Positions 1 through 8,204 of a DNA stretch of 64,000 nucleotides are shown here, in pieces (position 1 is the stretch's first letter; the number at the start of each line of letters is the position of its first letter). The position numbers and the translations under genes are program-made. Source of the DNA: Streptosporangium saharense (GTDB taxonomy: Bacteria; Actinomycetota; Actinomycetes; Streptosporangiales; Streptosporangiaceae). Under the pieces are notes generated by a model. The model was not told the origin of the DNA. It saw nothing but the letters and a program-made list of their open reading frames with translations, and did not search any database. The stretch covers positions 908,432-972,431 of the forward strand of contig NZ_JACHJP010000001.1 of the NCBI RefSeq assembly GCF_014203715.1, written 5' to 3'.

Positions 1-1056
1 TACGCCGGTGACTGGGAGGACCTCAACGACCAGCCCCGGAACAACAACGACTACCACTACGACATCCACCGGACCGTGGACAAGGGCGCCAAGGCCGAGA
101 TGACGTTCACCGGGACCGGGATCGAGTACGTCGCGCAGCGGGACTTCCGCGCGGGACGGGTTCTGTTCTACATCGACGGTCAGCCCGCCACCCCGGCCTC
201 CGTGGACGCCTCGAAGAACACCAACGGCACGCCGTCGAACGACGCCAACAAGGGTGGCCAGACGCTGTGGAGGTTCCACGGCCTCAAGTACGGCAAGCAC
301 CTCGTCCAGGTCGTCAACGACGAGCAGGACAAGTGGGCGCAGCTGGACGCGTTCCGGGTGATCACCGACGAGCTGCCGGAGGCACCCCAGGAGCACCGGG
401 CCACGTGCACGCTCGTCAGCGCACCGGTGTCGGTCGATGTCACGATCTCCAGCGGATCGACGCCCACCCCGACCAACAGCGAGGGTCCCGTGGGCACCCC
501 GACGTGCACCCCCGTGTCGTATCCGGCGACGCCGACCTGCACCCCCGGATCGCCGACGCCGACGTGTACCCCCACGCCCACCCGGACGTGTACTCCCACG
601 ACACCTCCTCCGACGTGCACCTCAACGCCGTATCCGACGGGGTGTCCGTCTCCGACGATCACTCCCACGTGCCGTGTGGTCACCCCGACGCCCACTCCCA
701 CGGGCACTCCGCCCGTCACCCCCACGCCCACCCCGACGTGTATTGTCAGTCCTTCCCCCACCACTTCGACGACTCCCACCCCCACGCAGGGAGGGACGAG
801 CACCACCACCTCCACCGCCACTCCCAAGCCGACGCTGACCGTGACGGCGACCGTCACCCCCACCAGGCCCACGCCCACCGCCCCGCAGGTGGTGATCACT
901 CCCTCGGGAGGCGCGCAGACCGGTGAGGCCCCCGAAGGAAGCCCCTCGGGACCGGGTCTGATCGGTGCCGGAGCCGCAATGGTGCTCGGCAGCGCCTGGG
1001 GCGGGGTCGCCCTGAAGCGGCGCCGGGCGGCGCACGCGCGTGGCGGCCAGGACTAG
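1..1056 (+). CDS. Cell-surface protein with Cys-studded Thr/Pro stalk and C-terminal anchor (5' end outside window)
   Basis: The reading frame is open from base 1, so the N-terminus and any signal peptide lie upstream; 351 residues are visible. The first 120 or so residues (YAGDWEDL, then a TFTGTG segment and a YIDG strand) resemble the beta-sandwich modules found beside actinobacterial secreted glycosidases, an assignment by pattern only. A long Pro/Thr stalk follows, with repeated TPTCTP units and eight evenly scattered cysteines. The C-terminus reads TPSGGAQTG, then a Gly/Ala-rich membrane helix (GLIGAGAAMVLGSAWGGV) and KRRR, the layout of a sortase substrate without a canonical LPXTG. A sortase gene starts 15 bp downstream, so the pair is probably co-transcribed and the sortase probably anchors this protein. 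Precise function is unknown. Confidence 0.8.
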   Translation, partial: YAGDWEDLNDQPRNNNDYHYDIHRTVDKGAKAEMTFTGTGIEYVAQRDFRAGRVLFYIDGQPATPASVDASKNTNGTPSNDANKGGQTLWRFHGLKYGKHLVQVVNDEQDKWAQLDAFRVITDELPEAPQEHRATCTLVSAPVSVDVTISSGSTPTPTNSEGPVGTPTCTPVSYPATPTCTPGSPTPTCTPTPTRTCTPTTPPPTCTSTPYPTGCPSPTITPTCRVVTPTPTPTGTPPVTPTPTPTCIVSPSPTTSTTPTPTQGGTSTTTSTATPKPTLTVTATVTPTRPTPTAPQVVITPSGGAQTGEAPEGSPSGPGLIGAGAAMVLGSAWGGVALKRRRAAHARGGQD

Positions 1057-1070
1057 GGAAGGCCGTCGCG

Positions 1071-1907
1071 ATGTACCCAGGGGCTCCCCATCAGGATGGA
1101 CACGACCCGTACCGGGGCTACGGCCGTCCCCAGAAAAGCGTCGGAGGCAGGCTGCTTCCCGCCCTGCTCGTGGTGGGATCGCTCGGCGGCGTCGGGGCGA
1201 TCATGGCGGGGCTGCTCACCTACATGACACCGGTGGCCAGCGACGAGCCCTACGGACCCCCGATCCCGCAGGCGGCGAGCACCATGGAGGTGGCACCTCC
1301 CGCGGCCGGACAGGGCCAGGAGCCGGTGGCGGTGCTGCCCGCGGGGGTTGGGCCCGGGGGTCCGGACGCGCCGCTGACGGCCGCCGACCCCACGGCGCCG
1401 CCGCCGCTGCCCGTGGTTCTGCCGCCCGCGCCGCTCAAGAGTGCCGGGGTACGGCCGGGCAAGCTGGCCATTCCGAAGATCGGGCTGCTGGCTCCGTTGA
1501 TGGCGTTGGGGGTCGATGCCAAGAAGGAGATCCAGACGCCGCCGCTGAGTAAGCCGAAGCTGGCCGGGTGGTACAAGAACGGGCCGGTTCCCGGGCAGCA
1601 GGGGCCCTCGGTGGTGCTCGGGCACGTGAACACCCGCAGGGGCGCGGCCGTCTTCAGCCGTCTGAAGGAGGTCCGGCGCGGGGACAAGATCAAGGTCTCC
1701 AGGTCGGACGGGGCCATCGTGGAGTTCACCGTTGACGGGGTCGAGCAGGTCAGCAAGACGTCGTTCCCGTCGAAGCGGGTCTACGGCAACACCGGGGAGG
1801 CGACGTTGCGCCTGATCACCTGCGGTGGCGTCTACAACAGCAAGACCCACCACTACACCGACAACATCATCGTCTACGCGACCCTCTCGGCCACCCGCAA
1901 GGCCTGA
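1071..1907 (+). CDS. Class F-like sortase (copy 1)
   Basis: Membrane-bound transpeptidase predicted to cleave a C-terminal sorting signal and attach the protein to the cell envelope. The 278 residues comprise a short cytoplasmic tail, a membrane helix at about 27-51, a Pro-rich linker to about 125, then the sortase beta-barrel. The catalytic His is H185 in LGHVNTRRG and the catalytic Cys is C251 in LRLITCGG. The strand after the Cys reads HHYTDNIIVYA, with Thr263 where a catalytic Arg might be expected. The start is ATG, with AGGGAAGG upstream, 15 bp after the stop of the surface protein. It is closely similar to the sortase at 8205-9002, including the C-terminal ATRKA. Confidence 0.9.
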   Translation: MYPGAPHQDGHDPYRGYGRPQKSVGGRLLPALLVVGSLGGVGAIMAGLLTYMTPVASDEPYGPPIPQAASTMEVAPPAAGQGQEPVAVLPAGVGPGGPDAPLTAADPTAPPPLPVVLPPAPLKSAGVRPGKLAIPKIGLLAPLMALGVDAKKEIQTPPLSKPKLAGWYKNGPVPGQQGPSVVLGHVNTRRGAAVFSRLKEVRRGDKIKVSRSDGAIVEFTVDGVEQVSKTSFPSKRVYGNTGEATLRLITCGGVYNSKTHHYTDNIIVYATLSATRKA

Positions 1908-1958
1908 CGCGCGCGGGCGGTTACCGTGGTCATGCCGCCGAACGGGAGGAATCACCCG

Positions 1959-2921
1959 ATGCTCGAGTTGCCGACCTACGACGACGTCAGGGACGCCGCC
2001 GCCCGCATCGCCTCCCACGCGCACCGCACCCCGGTGCTGCGCTCGCGCCTGGTCAACGAGAGCGTCGGCGCCGACGTGGTGTTCAAGTGCGAGAACCTCC
2101 AGCGCATGGGCGCCTTCAAGTTCCGTGGCGCGTTCAACGCCCTGTCCCGGTTCACCCCGGAGCAGCGGCGCGCGGGCGTGGTCACCTACTCCTCGGGCAA
2201 CCACGCCCAGGCCGTCGCGCTGGCCGCCCGGCTGCTGGACATCCCGGCCACGATCGTCATGCCCCACGACGCGCCCGCCGCGAAGGTCGCCGCGACCGAG
2301 GGGTACGGCGGGCGGATCGTCGGCTACGACCGCTACACCGAGGACCGCGAGGAGATCGGCCATGCGCTGTCCGTCGCGCACGGCCTCACGCTGGTCCCGC
2401 CGTACGACCACCCGGATGTCATCGCCGGGCAGGGCACCGCGGCCCTGGAGCTGATCGAGGAGGTCGGCGACCTCGACGCGCTGTTCGTGCCGCTGGGCGG
2501 GGGCGGGCTGCTGTCCGGCACCGCGCTGGCGGCCAGGGAGCTCTCACCGGGCTGCGCGCTGTACGGCGTGGAGCCCGAGGCCGGTGACGACGGCCGCAGG
2601 TCCCTGCGCGAGGGGCGGGTCGTCCACATCGACACCCCGGTGACCATCGCCGACGGCGCGCAGACCCAGCACCTCGGCGCCTACACCTTCGCGATCATCA
2701 GCCGTCACGCCACCGACATCGTCACCGCCACCGACGCCGAACTCGTCGAGGCCATGCGGACCTTCTTCACCACCATGAAGATCGTCGTCGAGCCGACCGG
2801 TGCCCTCGGCCTCGCCGCCGTCCGCAGGCTCGCGGGGGACCTGGCGGGACGGCGGGTCGGTGTGATCATCAGCGGCGGCAACGTCGATCTCGACCGCTTC
2901 GCGGCACTGCTGACCGGCTGA
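1959..2921 (+). CDS. PLP-dependent threonine/serine dehydratase family enzyme
   Basis: Fold-type II PLP enzyme of the threonine dehydratase/serine racemase group, which eliminates water from Thr or Ser (or racemises Ser) in the cytoplasm. The 320 residues carry the Schiff-base lysine in FKFRGA (K54), the phosphate/substrate loop SSGNHAQ (78-84) and the glycine loop GGGGLLSG (from 180). No C-terminal ACT regulatory domain is present, so it is the catabolic or racemase-like short form rather than the allosteric biosynthetic IlvA. I chose the ATG at 1959 over the upstream GTG at 1926 because GGGAGG lies 8-13 bp before it and the family N-terminus fits. It follows the sortase by 51 bp, with no evident functional link. 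Exact substrate is unresolved. Confidence 0.9.
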   Translation: MLELPTYDDVRDAAARIASHAHRTPVLRSRLVNESVGADVVFKCENLQRMGAFKFRGAFNALSRFTPEQRRAGVVTYSSGNHAQAVALAARLLDIPATIVMPHDAPAAKVAATEGYGGRIVGYDRYTEDREEIGHALSVAHGLTLVPPYDHPDVIAGQGTAALELIEEVGDLDALFVPLGGGGLLSGTALAARELSPGCALYGVEPEAGDDGRRSLREGRVVHIDTPVTIADGAQTQHLGAYTFAIISRHATDIVTATDAELVEAMRTFFTTMKIVVEPTGALGLAAVRRLAGDLAGRRVGVIISGGNVDLDRFAALLTG

Positions 2922-2942
2922 GGCCGTACAAGGCGACAGGAA

Positions 2943-3722
2943 TCAGAGCAGGTCCTCAAGCCGGGCGGCGACCTGGCGGTAGCGGGAGACCGGGATCAGG
3001 TGCACCCCGTCGAAGGCGCCGGAGTCGCGAATTTTGAGCACCTGCTCGCAGGCGGCCTCGACCCCGGCCTGACGGTCGGCGGCGACCTGGCGGATCAGGT
3101 CCTCGGGGATGTCGATGTCCGGGATCGCCGCCGCGAGGCGCCGGGCGTGGTTCTCGCTGGCCAGGACCATCACGCCCGCGTAGACGGGGACCTCGACGGG
3201 GTTGGCCTCCCGCCATTCCAGCAGGGCGTCGAGGGAGAAGCTGACCTGGGCGAAGATGAAGTCGGCCGCCCGCTTCCACGCGGGAAGCGGACGCAGGCCG
3301 CTGGCCGTACCGACCTGGAAGGGCCTGACCCCGGCGAAGGCGGGGTCGTGCGGCAGGGCGTGGGCCTCCTCGATCATCGAGCGCACGTTCAGGTCGCCGG
3401 TGCGGTTGCCCGTCGCGGGCTTGTCCCCGTAGACGAACAGGAAGCGGTCCACTCCGTAGGCCGCGGCGGTCAGCATGTCGCGGCGGAACCCCAGCAGGTT
3501 GCGGTCTCGCGAGTTGAGACACGCGATGCTGCGGCCCCCCATCGCCTCGACCTCGTGCGCGACCGCCACGCTGGAGACCGTGGCCCGGCCGATGTGGTTG
3601 TCGGGCACCAGGAAGGTGTCGGCGACCTTGCTCAGGGTGCCGATCTGGTGCCGCACACGCATCAGGTCGGGCCGGGTCGGAGGCTCGATCTCGCATATCA
3701 CCTGGAACGGGGGAGTGGTCAT
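2943..3722 (-). CDS. Methylenetetrahydrofolate reductase-like (MetF-family) protein
   Basis: A 259-residue TIM-barrel protein resembling 5,10-methylenetetrahydrofolate reductase, the flavoenzyme of one-carbon metabolism. Family-like features are the opening strand VICEIEPPTRPD, a run ending RDRNLLGFRRDML, and the FLFVYGDKPATG strand, which occupies the place of the MetF LALRGDPP segment. It is shorter and more divergent than housekeeping MetF (about 290 residues), so it may be an accessory paralog; a strict MTHFR activity claim would be too strong. The start is taken at ATG 3722, because the upstream 68 codons are Arg-rich and not protein-like. It is convergent with the dehydratase gene, 21 bp apart. 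Confidence 0.75.
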   Translation of the reverse strand: MTTPPFQVICEIEPPTRPDLMRVRHQIGTLSKVADTFLVPDNHIGRATVSSVAVAHEVEAMGGRSIACLNSRDRNLLGFRRDMLTAAAYGVDRFLFVYGDKPATGNRTGDLNVRSMIEEAHALPHDPAFAGVRPFQVGTASGLRPLPAWKRAADFIFAQVSFSLDALLEWREANPVEVPVYAGVMVLASENHARRLAAAIPDIDIPEDLIRQVAADRQAGVEAACEQVLKIRDSGAFDGVHLIPVSRYRQVAARLEDLL

Positions 3723-4133
3723 GCGCCAAATGTAGTGCAGGGATCGCCGCCCTTTCCGGCCGCGACGGAGAACGGCGAACAGGCGTTTCACGCGGAAAAG
3801 GAAAACGAATTTCCGATCGCTACGATCGTTCGTATGGCGACTACGGAGTCCGGATGGTCGTCGATCCCGCCCTGTCCAGGGACAACGTGCTCGTGCTCGC
3901 GCGGACAAGGAACGGCTGGAAACCACTGCCGGAGCCCAGGAGAATGGCGGTCATCTTCCCTGGTGGCCCTTCGGCCTTCTCGCCGCGCTTTTCCTCGGTG
4001 CCGGTCTCCCGGTCGAGATCGTGCTGGCCGTACCCGAGGTCGGGAGGCTGGTCGACGAGGCGGGTGGGTTGGAGCGGCGCGGGAGGTCTTCGGGCATCTG
4101 GACGGGACGGCGGGTGGTTCGTAGCGTGTCGGC
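3723..4133. other. Intergenic stretch with possible gene remnant
   Basis: No intact gene is supported. It should contain the promoters of the minus-strand MetF-like gene and the plus-strand acetyltransferase. One plus frame begins MVVDPALSRDNVLVLARTR (from 3854) and another frame further on reads PWWPFGLLAALFLGAGLPVE, which looks like a membrane segment. Two plausible pieces in different frames hint at a frameshifted remnant, but this is weak and may be chance. Confidence 0.3.
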
Positions 4134-4661
4134 ATGGGCGTTGATCATGTTTCGTTGCGGCCTGTCGTCGAGGACGACCTGGAGACGCTTGAGCGGTTCA
4201 CGAACGAGCCGGAGGCGGGCGGGGTGTTCAACTGGCTGGGGTGGTCCAATCCGCACCGGTGGCGTCGTCAGTGGGCGGAGAACGGCTTCTTCGACGCCGA
4301 GAGCGGTCGGCTGCTGGTCGTCTGTGGTGCGGAGCGGCTCGGCTTCGTCTCCTGGCGCAAGGCTCTGACCTCGCGGAGCTCGCACTGCTGGAACGTGGGG
4401 ATCCTCCTGCTGTCCGAGGCCAGAGGCCGGGGCTTCGGCACCGAGGCGCAACGCCTGCTCGCGCGTTACCTGTTCGCCCACACGGAGGTCGCCAGGGTCG
4501 AGGCGGTCACCGAGGCCACGAACATCGCCGAGCAGCGCGCGCTGGAGAAGGCGGGCTTCACCCGGGAGGGCGTGCTGCGCGGTTACGCGTTCAGGAACGG
4601 CCGCTGGCGTGACGCGGTGATCTACAGCGTGCTGCGCGACGAGGTCGAACTGCCCGACTGA
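4134..4661 (+). CDS. GNAT-family N-acetyltransferase (RimJ/RimL-like)
   Basis: A 175-residue acetyltransferase of the GNAT fold, which transfers acetyl from acetyl-CoA to an amine. It has the RimL-type start ([17 protein letters not shown]), a beta4 strand ending NVGILLLSEARGRGFGTEA in which R-G-R-G-F-G is the acetyl-CoA pyrophosphate loop, and the RVEAVTEATNIAEQRALEKAGF segment typical of the C-terminal half. The substrate could be a ribosomal protein N-terminus, an antibiotic or a small molecule; sequence alone does not decide. Its stop codon abuts the stop codon of the convergent hydrolase gene (TGATCA at 4659-4664). Confidence 0.92.
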   Translation: MGVDHVSLRPVVEDDLETLERFTNEPEAGGVFNWLGWSNPHRWRRQWAENGFFDAESGRLLVVCGAERLGFVSWRKALTSRSSHCWNVGILLLSEARGRGFGTEAQRLLARYLFAHTEVARVEAVTEATNIAEQRALEKAGFTREGVLRGYAFRNGRWRDAVIYSVLRDEVELPD

Positions 4662-5636
4662 TCACCCGGCCACCCTGGCGATCTCGTCGAGGACGAGGTC
4701 GGGCTGGGCGTTCTGCACGTAGTGCTCGGTGGTCGTGGCCGTCACCAGGCGCCCCCGGCTCGACAGCGCCGCGAGGCTCCTGGCGTGCGCGCTGTCCTCC
4801 TCTGACTGCCCCAAGGGGCGGATCACCGTGACCGGCAGGTCGCCCCAGGCCCCGGGGCGGACCGTCGCGGCAACCTGGGCGGCGCTGTCCACCGACGCCC
4901 ACGCCTCCGCGCGGGCCGCCGCCATGCTGCCCGAGCCGTAGACGACTGTGGCGTTCGCGCGGGCCAGCGGGGTCGCCTCCGGCGGCACGAGGGCGTCACC
5001 GCGCAGCCTGAGCAGGCCGACCCGGGCGAGGAACTGGTTGACACTGAGCTGTACGGCCAGCAGCGGCTGGGAGATCCGCAGCGCGGTCAGGGCCGTCTCG
5101 TCGGTGACGTCGATCAGCACGAGCCCCGCGGTCAGGCTCCGCCAGCGGTCGGCGAAGACGCGCACGACGTTGCCGCCGAAGGAGTGCGCGACCATCACGT
5201 ACGGCCCGGCCTCCCCGGAGGTGGTCAGCAGCGCGTGTAGTTCCCCGGCCAGGCGCTCCGCCGTACGGGGAGATGGTCCTTCCTGGCTCCAGGCGTATCC
5301 GGCCCGGTCGTAGGAGCAGACCCGGGAGCGGGCGGACAGGCGGCGCTGGATCACCTCCCAGCTCGCGCTCGACTCGGCCAGTCCCGCTTCGAGCACGACG
5401 GTCGGGGAGCCGGAGCCCGTGCAGTACAGGTGCAGGCGGTGGCCGCCCACGTCGATGAGCCGTCCCGGTGCCGGGTGCTCCCGCGCGTCGGCCCGTGCTG
5501 CGTTCGACTCGTAGGCGAACCCCACCCCCGAGGCCAGCACGAGCAGGACCACCGCCAGGGCCGTGGCCCGCAGCAGCGCGCGCAGCAGCCTGCGGGGGCG
5601 TGGTCTCGTGGTGCGTTCGAGCTTTCTGTCCGCCAT
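4662..5636 (-). CDS. Membrane-anchored alpha/beta hydrolase
   Basis: A 324-residue alpha/beta-hydrolase with an N-terminal Arg-rich tail and one membrane helix (about residues 21-42, ending GVGFAYES), so the catalytic domain is probably extracytoplasmic. Visible are the oxyanion-region strand VVLEAGLAESSASW, the nucleophile elbow AHSFGG with Ser152, Asp candidates after VLIDVTDE (176-179) and a late His in TTEHYVQ. It resembles the haloperoxidase/esterase-like hydrolases common in actinomycetes; the substrate cannot be inferred. It is transcribed away from the DUF4259 gene and converges tail to tail with the acetyltransferase with no spacer. Confidence 0.9.
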   Translation of the reverse strand: MADRKLERTTRPRPRRLLRALLRATALAVVLLVLASGVGFAYESNAARADAREHPAPGRLIDVGGHRLHLYCTGSGSPTVVLEAGLAESSASWEVIQRRLSARSRVCSYDRAGYAWSQEGPSPRTAERLAGELHALLTTSGEAGPYVMVAHSFGGNVVRVFADRWRSLTAGLVLIDVTDETALTALRISQPLLAVQLSVNQFLARVGLLRLRGDALVPPEATPLARANATVVYGSGSMAAARAEAWASVDSAAQVAATVRPGAWGDLPVTVIRPLGQSEEDSAHARSLAALSSRGRLVTATTTEHYVQNAQPDLVLDEIARVAG

Positions 5637-5784
5637 GTTTCGAAGGTAGGGATGCGGATGGCCCGTTTCCTCCTCCGCGCTGGGGGATCCGGTCGCGCTC
5701 CCTCCTCCGGTGGAAGGACGACTTTGGGCGATTTGTCAGGGGCGGCTCCTAGGATCGGCGAACCGGCGAAGAGAGAGGTGTGAC

Positions 5785-6198
5785 ATGGGAGCCTGGGACC
5801 TGGGACCGTTCGACAACGACGGGGCACTCGACCTGCTGGGTCATCTCGACGGCAGGGCCGACCTGGCGACGGCCCTCGCGGGGGCGTTGCGGGAGGTTCT
5901 CGACCAGGACGACTACGTGGAGGGGCCGGACATGGCGGGCGGGGTGGCGCTGGCCTGTCTCGCGGTGGCGCGGCTCGCCGGTGCCGAGACCGTCGCGCTG
6001 ACCGACCCGGTGGCGGTCAGATGGCTTGAGACCAACCCGTTCGAGGTGGACGAGGAGCTGCGCGGGCTCGCCACCGGAGTTCTCGACCGGGCGGCCGATC
6101 CCGGGGACAACGAGCTGTACGACCTGTGGGAGGACGCGGGCGTCCTCGACAAGTGGCTCGCGACCCTGGCTCCCTACCGGCGGGCGCTCGTCGGATAG
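5785..6198 (+). CDS. DUF4259 domain-containing protein
   Basis: A 137-residue soluble acidic protein with the DUF4259 signature: N-terminal MGAWDLGPFDNDGALDLL, a central GGVALACLAVARLAG helix and a C-terminal ELYDLWEDAG motif. Function is unknown; relatives occur as single small cytoplasmic proteins in actinobacteria and some occur near toxin-immunity loci, but nothing here shows a toxin partner. The start is ATG 5785, preceded by GAGAGAGG; the longer frame back to 5710 is rejected because it lacks a good ribosome-binding site and the family begins at MGAWD. Confidence 0.85.
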   Translation: MGAWDLGPFDNDGALDLLGHLDGRADLATALAGALREVLDQDDYVEGPDMAGGVALACLAVARLAGAETVALTDPVAVRWLETNPFEVDEELRGLATGVLDRAADPGDNELYDLWEDAGVLDKWLATLAPYRRALVG

Positions 6199-6305
6199 GC
6201 GACAGTCACGCACAGTGACGGCATGGCCGCTTTACCGGCGGGTTCACCCACGCTCACCAGCAGATTTACCAGAAAAACCCATTTTTTCACGATGAGCTAG
6301 GAAAT

Positions 6306-7109
6306 ATGGCCCTATATCGTGATGGCATGGGTGGACCCAGCGCTTTCCCCGGCATCAACCCCGAGTCCGCGGCCCGCAGGGCGTCGTCGTTCGGCGACCA
6401 GGCGGAGGCCTACGCCCGGGAGCGGCCCGACTATCCCGACGCCGCCGTGCTGTGGGCGCTCGAACCCGTCGCGGTCCACGGGGCCCCACGGGTGCTCGAC
6501 CTGGGCGCGGGCACCGGGAAGCTGACCGAGGTGCTGCTGCGGCACGTCACCGACGTCGTCGCGGTCGAGCCGGACCCGGCCATGCTCCGTCAGCTCCGTG
6601 GACGGCTGCGCGGGGTCGAGGCCCTGCCGGGCAGTGCCGAACGGATTCCGCTGCCGGACAGTTCGGTGGACGCGGTCCTGGTCGGGCAGGCGATGCACTG
6701 GTTCGACCTCGACCGGGCCGCGCCCGAGATGGCCAGGGTCCTGGCGCCGGGCGGGGTGCTCGCGGGGCTGTGGAACCTCGACGACGACCAGGTGCCGTGG
6801 GTGAACGGGATGAAGCAGGTCTCGTCGAGCGCGGTCTCCCGCACGCAGTGGCGTCCCGACGCGCTCGCGCTCGGGGAGCCGTGGTTCGGCGCGGTCGAGC
6901 AGGCCTGGTTCCCGCACAGCCAGCGCAGGACCATCGAGTCGATGGTGGCGACGATCTCCACCCACTCCCACGTGCTGACGCTGCCCGAGGGGGACCGCGC
7001 CGAGCTGCTCGGCAGGGTCGCCGACTACCTGCGCTCGACCCCGGAGACCTCGGGAGGCGAGTTCGAGCTGCCGATCACCACGGTGGTGGTCCGAACACCG
7101 CGCGCCTAG
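6306..7109 (+). CDS. Class I SAM-dependent methyltransferase
   Basis: A 267-residue cytoplasmic methyltransferase of the Methyltransf_11 type. Motif I is VLDLGAGTGKLTEVL, the acidic residue after strand 2 is in VAVEPDPAM, and the motif IV region reads SVDAVLVGQAMHWFD, with the post-motif MARVLAPGGVL. It resembles ubiquinone/menaquinone-type and small-molecule methyltransferases; the substrate is unknown. Start is uncertain: ATG 6306 has only AGGA close upstream, whereas ATG 6327 lies 8 nt after TATATC (6313-6318), which could be a -10 box of a leaderless transcript. The AT-rich stretch 6270-6318 is probably its promoter. Confidence 0.88.
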   Translation: MALYRDGMGGPSAFPGINPESAARRASSFGDQAEAYARERPDYPDAAVLWALEPVAVHGAPRVLDLGAGTGKLTEVLLRHVTDVVAVEPDPAMLRQLRGRLRGVEALPGSAERIPLPDSSVDAVLVGQAMHWFDLDRAAPEMARVLAPGGVLAGLWNLDDDQVPWVNGMKQVSSSAVSRTQWRPDALALGEPWFGAVEQAWFPHSQRRTIESMVATISTHSHVLTLPEGDRAELLGRVADYLRSTPETSGGEFELPITTVVVRTPRA

Positions 7110-7288
7110 AGAGTCTTTTTCCTGGCGTGCACTGACTTGATGGGGCAGGACGGAATTTATGCCCGTTTTGCCAACACCCGTGCATCTCTCTGCTTGTGTT
7201 CATAGGATCTATGCCGGACTGTGACCATCGCCTGGAATCGTGGGCAACCGCGCCAAAGCGGTCAGCTGTGCCGAAACGGAGAGTAACT

Positions 7289-8191
7289 GTGCTGAGGTCC
7301 AAGACGCGGCGTCCCGTCGCGGCGAAGACGGCCGCCGGAATGATCGGCGCGGGCATCCTCCTCGGCGCGGTCCCCGCCATCGCCTCACTGACGGCGGTGG
7401 CCAAACCGGTCACCTACACGTGCACCCCGGCCTCGGCCGTCGGCACCGCGAACACCTACAAGATGCAGATGGACCTGTCGGGTCCCCTCACGCCCACCCC
7501 GAGCGCGACAGTCGTGGTGACCTGGAAGGCGGGCCAGCCCGCCATGCCGCCGAACCTGGTAGCCCCGGTGCCCATCGCGGCGGGCGACCGGATCGTGATC
7601 GAGGCGGACGCGGCGCTCTCCGGGCCGTTGCCGACCACGACGAGCATCCAGAGCGTCCTGGCCACGGCGACCCCGGGGGTCGTGCCCGTCAACGGCACGC
7701 TGCCCCCGCTGCCCACCGTGCTCGTCACCGTGGTCCCGACCGCGACCGGCGTCATCACGGTCAGGCCCGACGCCTTCTCCATCAGCCAGGAGACGGGCAC
7801 CGGCACCGGGACGGAGACCGTCATCTACGACTGCCTGGTCGCCAACCAGGCGGAGGCGACCACTGCGGCCCTGCTGGTCACCGTCAAGCCGACCGGCGCG
7901 ACCACCGGAACCCCGAGCGCGACGCCCACCAGCTCGACGACCACGGGCACGCCGACCCCCACGCCCACCGAAACCACCCCCGAGCCGACCGTGACCATCA
8001 CCCAGACCAAGACCGCCAGCCCCAGGAAGTCCGGGCACGTCGCCGAGACCCCCGGTGGCGGCGCCTCGACGGGCGGGGGAGGGGACGCCGGTCCCGACGC
8101 CAGGATGTTCGTCCTCGGCGGGACGGCGATGATCGTGGCGGCGGGAATCGGCGGGCTGATGCTGCGGCGCCGTACGGCGACCCGGGGTTGA
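7289..8191 (+). CDS. Secreted Thr/Pro-rich surface protein with C-terminal sorting-like tail
   Basis: A 300-residue exported protein. A Sec signal peptide covers about residues 1-35 (basic TRRPVAAK, hydrophobic GMIGAGILLGAVPAIASL). Next comes a beta-rich domain with two cysteines (KPVTYTCTP and VIYDCLV) that may form a disulfide, then a Thr/Pro/Ser stalk. The tail is TPGGGASTGGGG, a hydrophobic helix (MFVLGGTAMIVAAGIGGLML) and RRR. The tail matches that of the surface protein at 1-1056 in order and spacing. GTG 7289 is chosen as start because GGAGAG lies just upstream and it places the signal peptide at the N-terminus. The sortase at 8205 follows by 13 bp. Adhesin or structural role is inference. 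Confidence 0.85.
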   Translation: MLRSKTRRPVAAKTAAGMIGAGILLGAVPAIASLTAVAKPVTYTCTPASAVGTANTYKMQMDLSGPLTPTPSATVVVTWKAGQPAMPPNLVAPVPIAAGDRIVIEADAALSGPLPTTTSIQSVLATATPGVVPVNGTLPPLPTVLVTVVPTATGVITVRPDAFSISQETGTGTGTETVIYDCLVANQAEATTAALLVTVKPTGATTGTPSATPTSSTTTGTPTPTPTETTPEPTVTITQTKTASPRKSGHVAETPGGGASTGGGGDAGPDARMFVLGGTAMIVAAGIGGLMLRRRTATRG

Positions 8192-8204
8192 CCGGGGCCG
8201 CCGG

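Noticed and set aside
180-899. A Val/Gly-rich minus-strand frame in the surface protein gene
   Set aside because: It is the complement of the Thr/Pro repeats, which necessarily gives Val/Gly runs.
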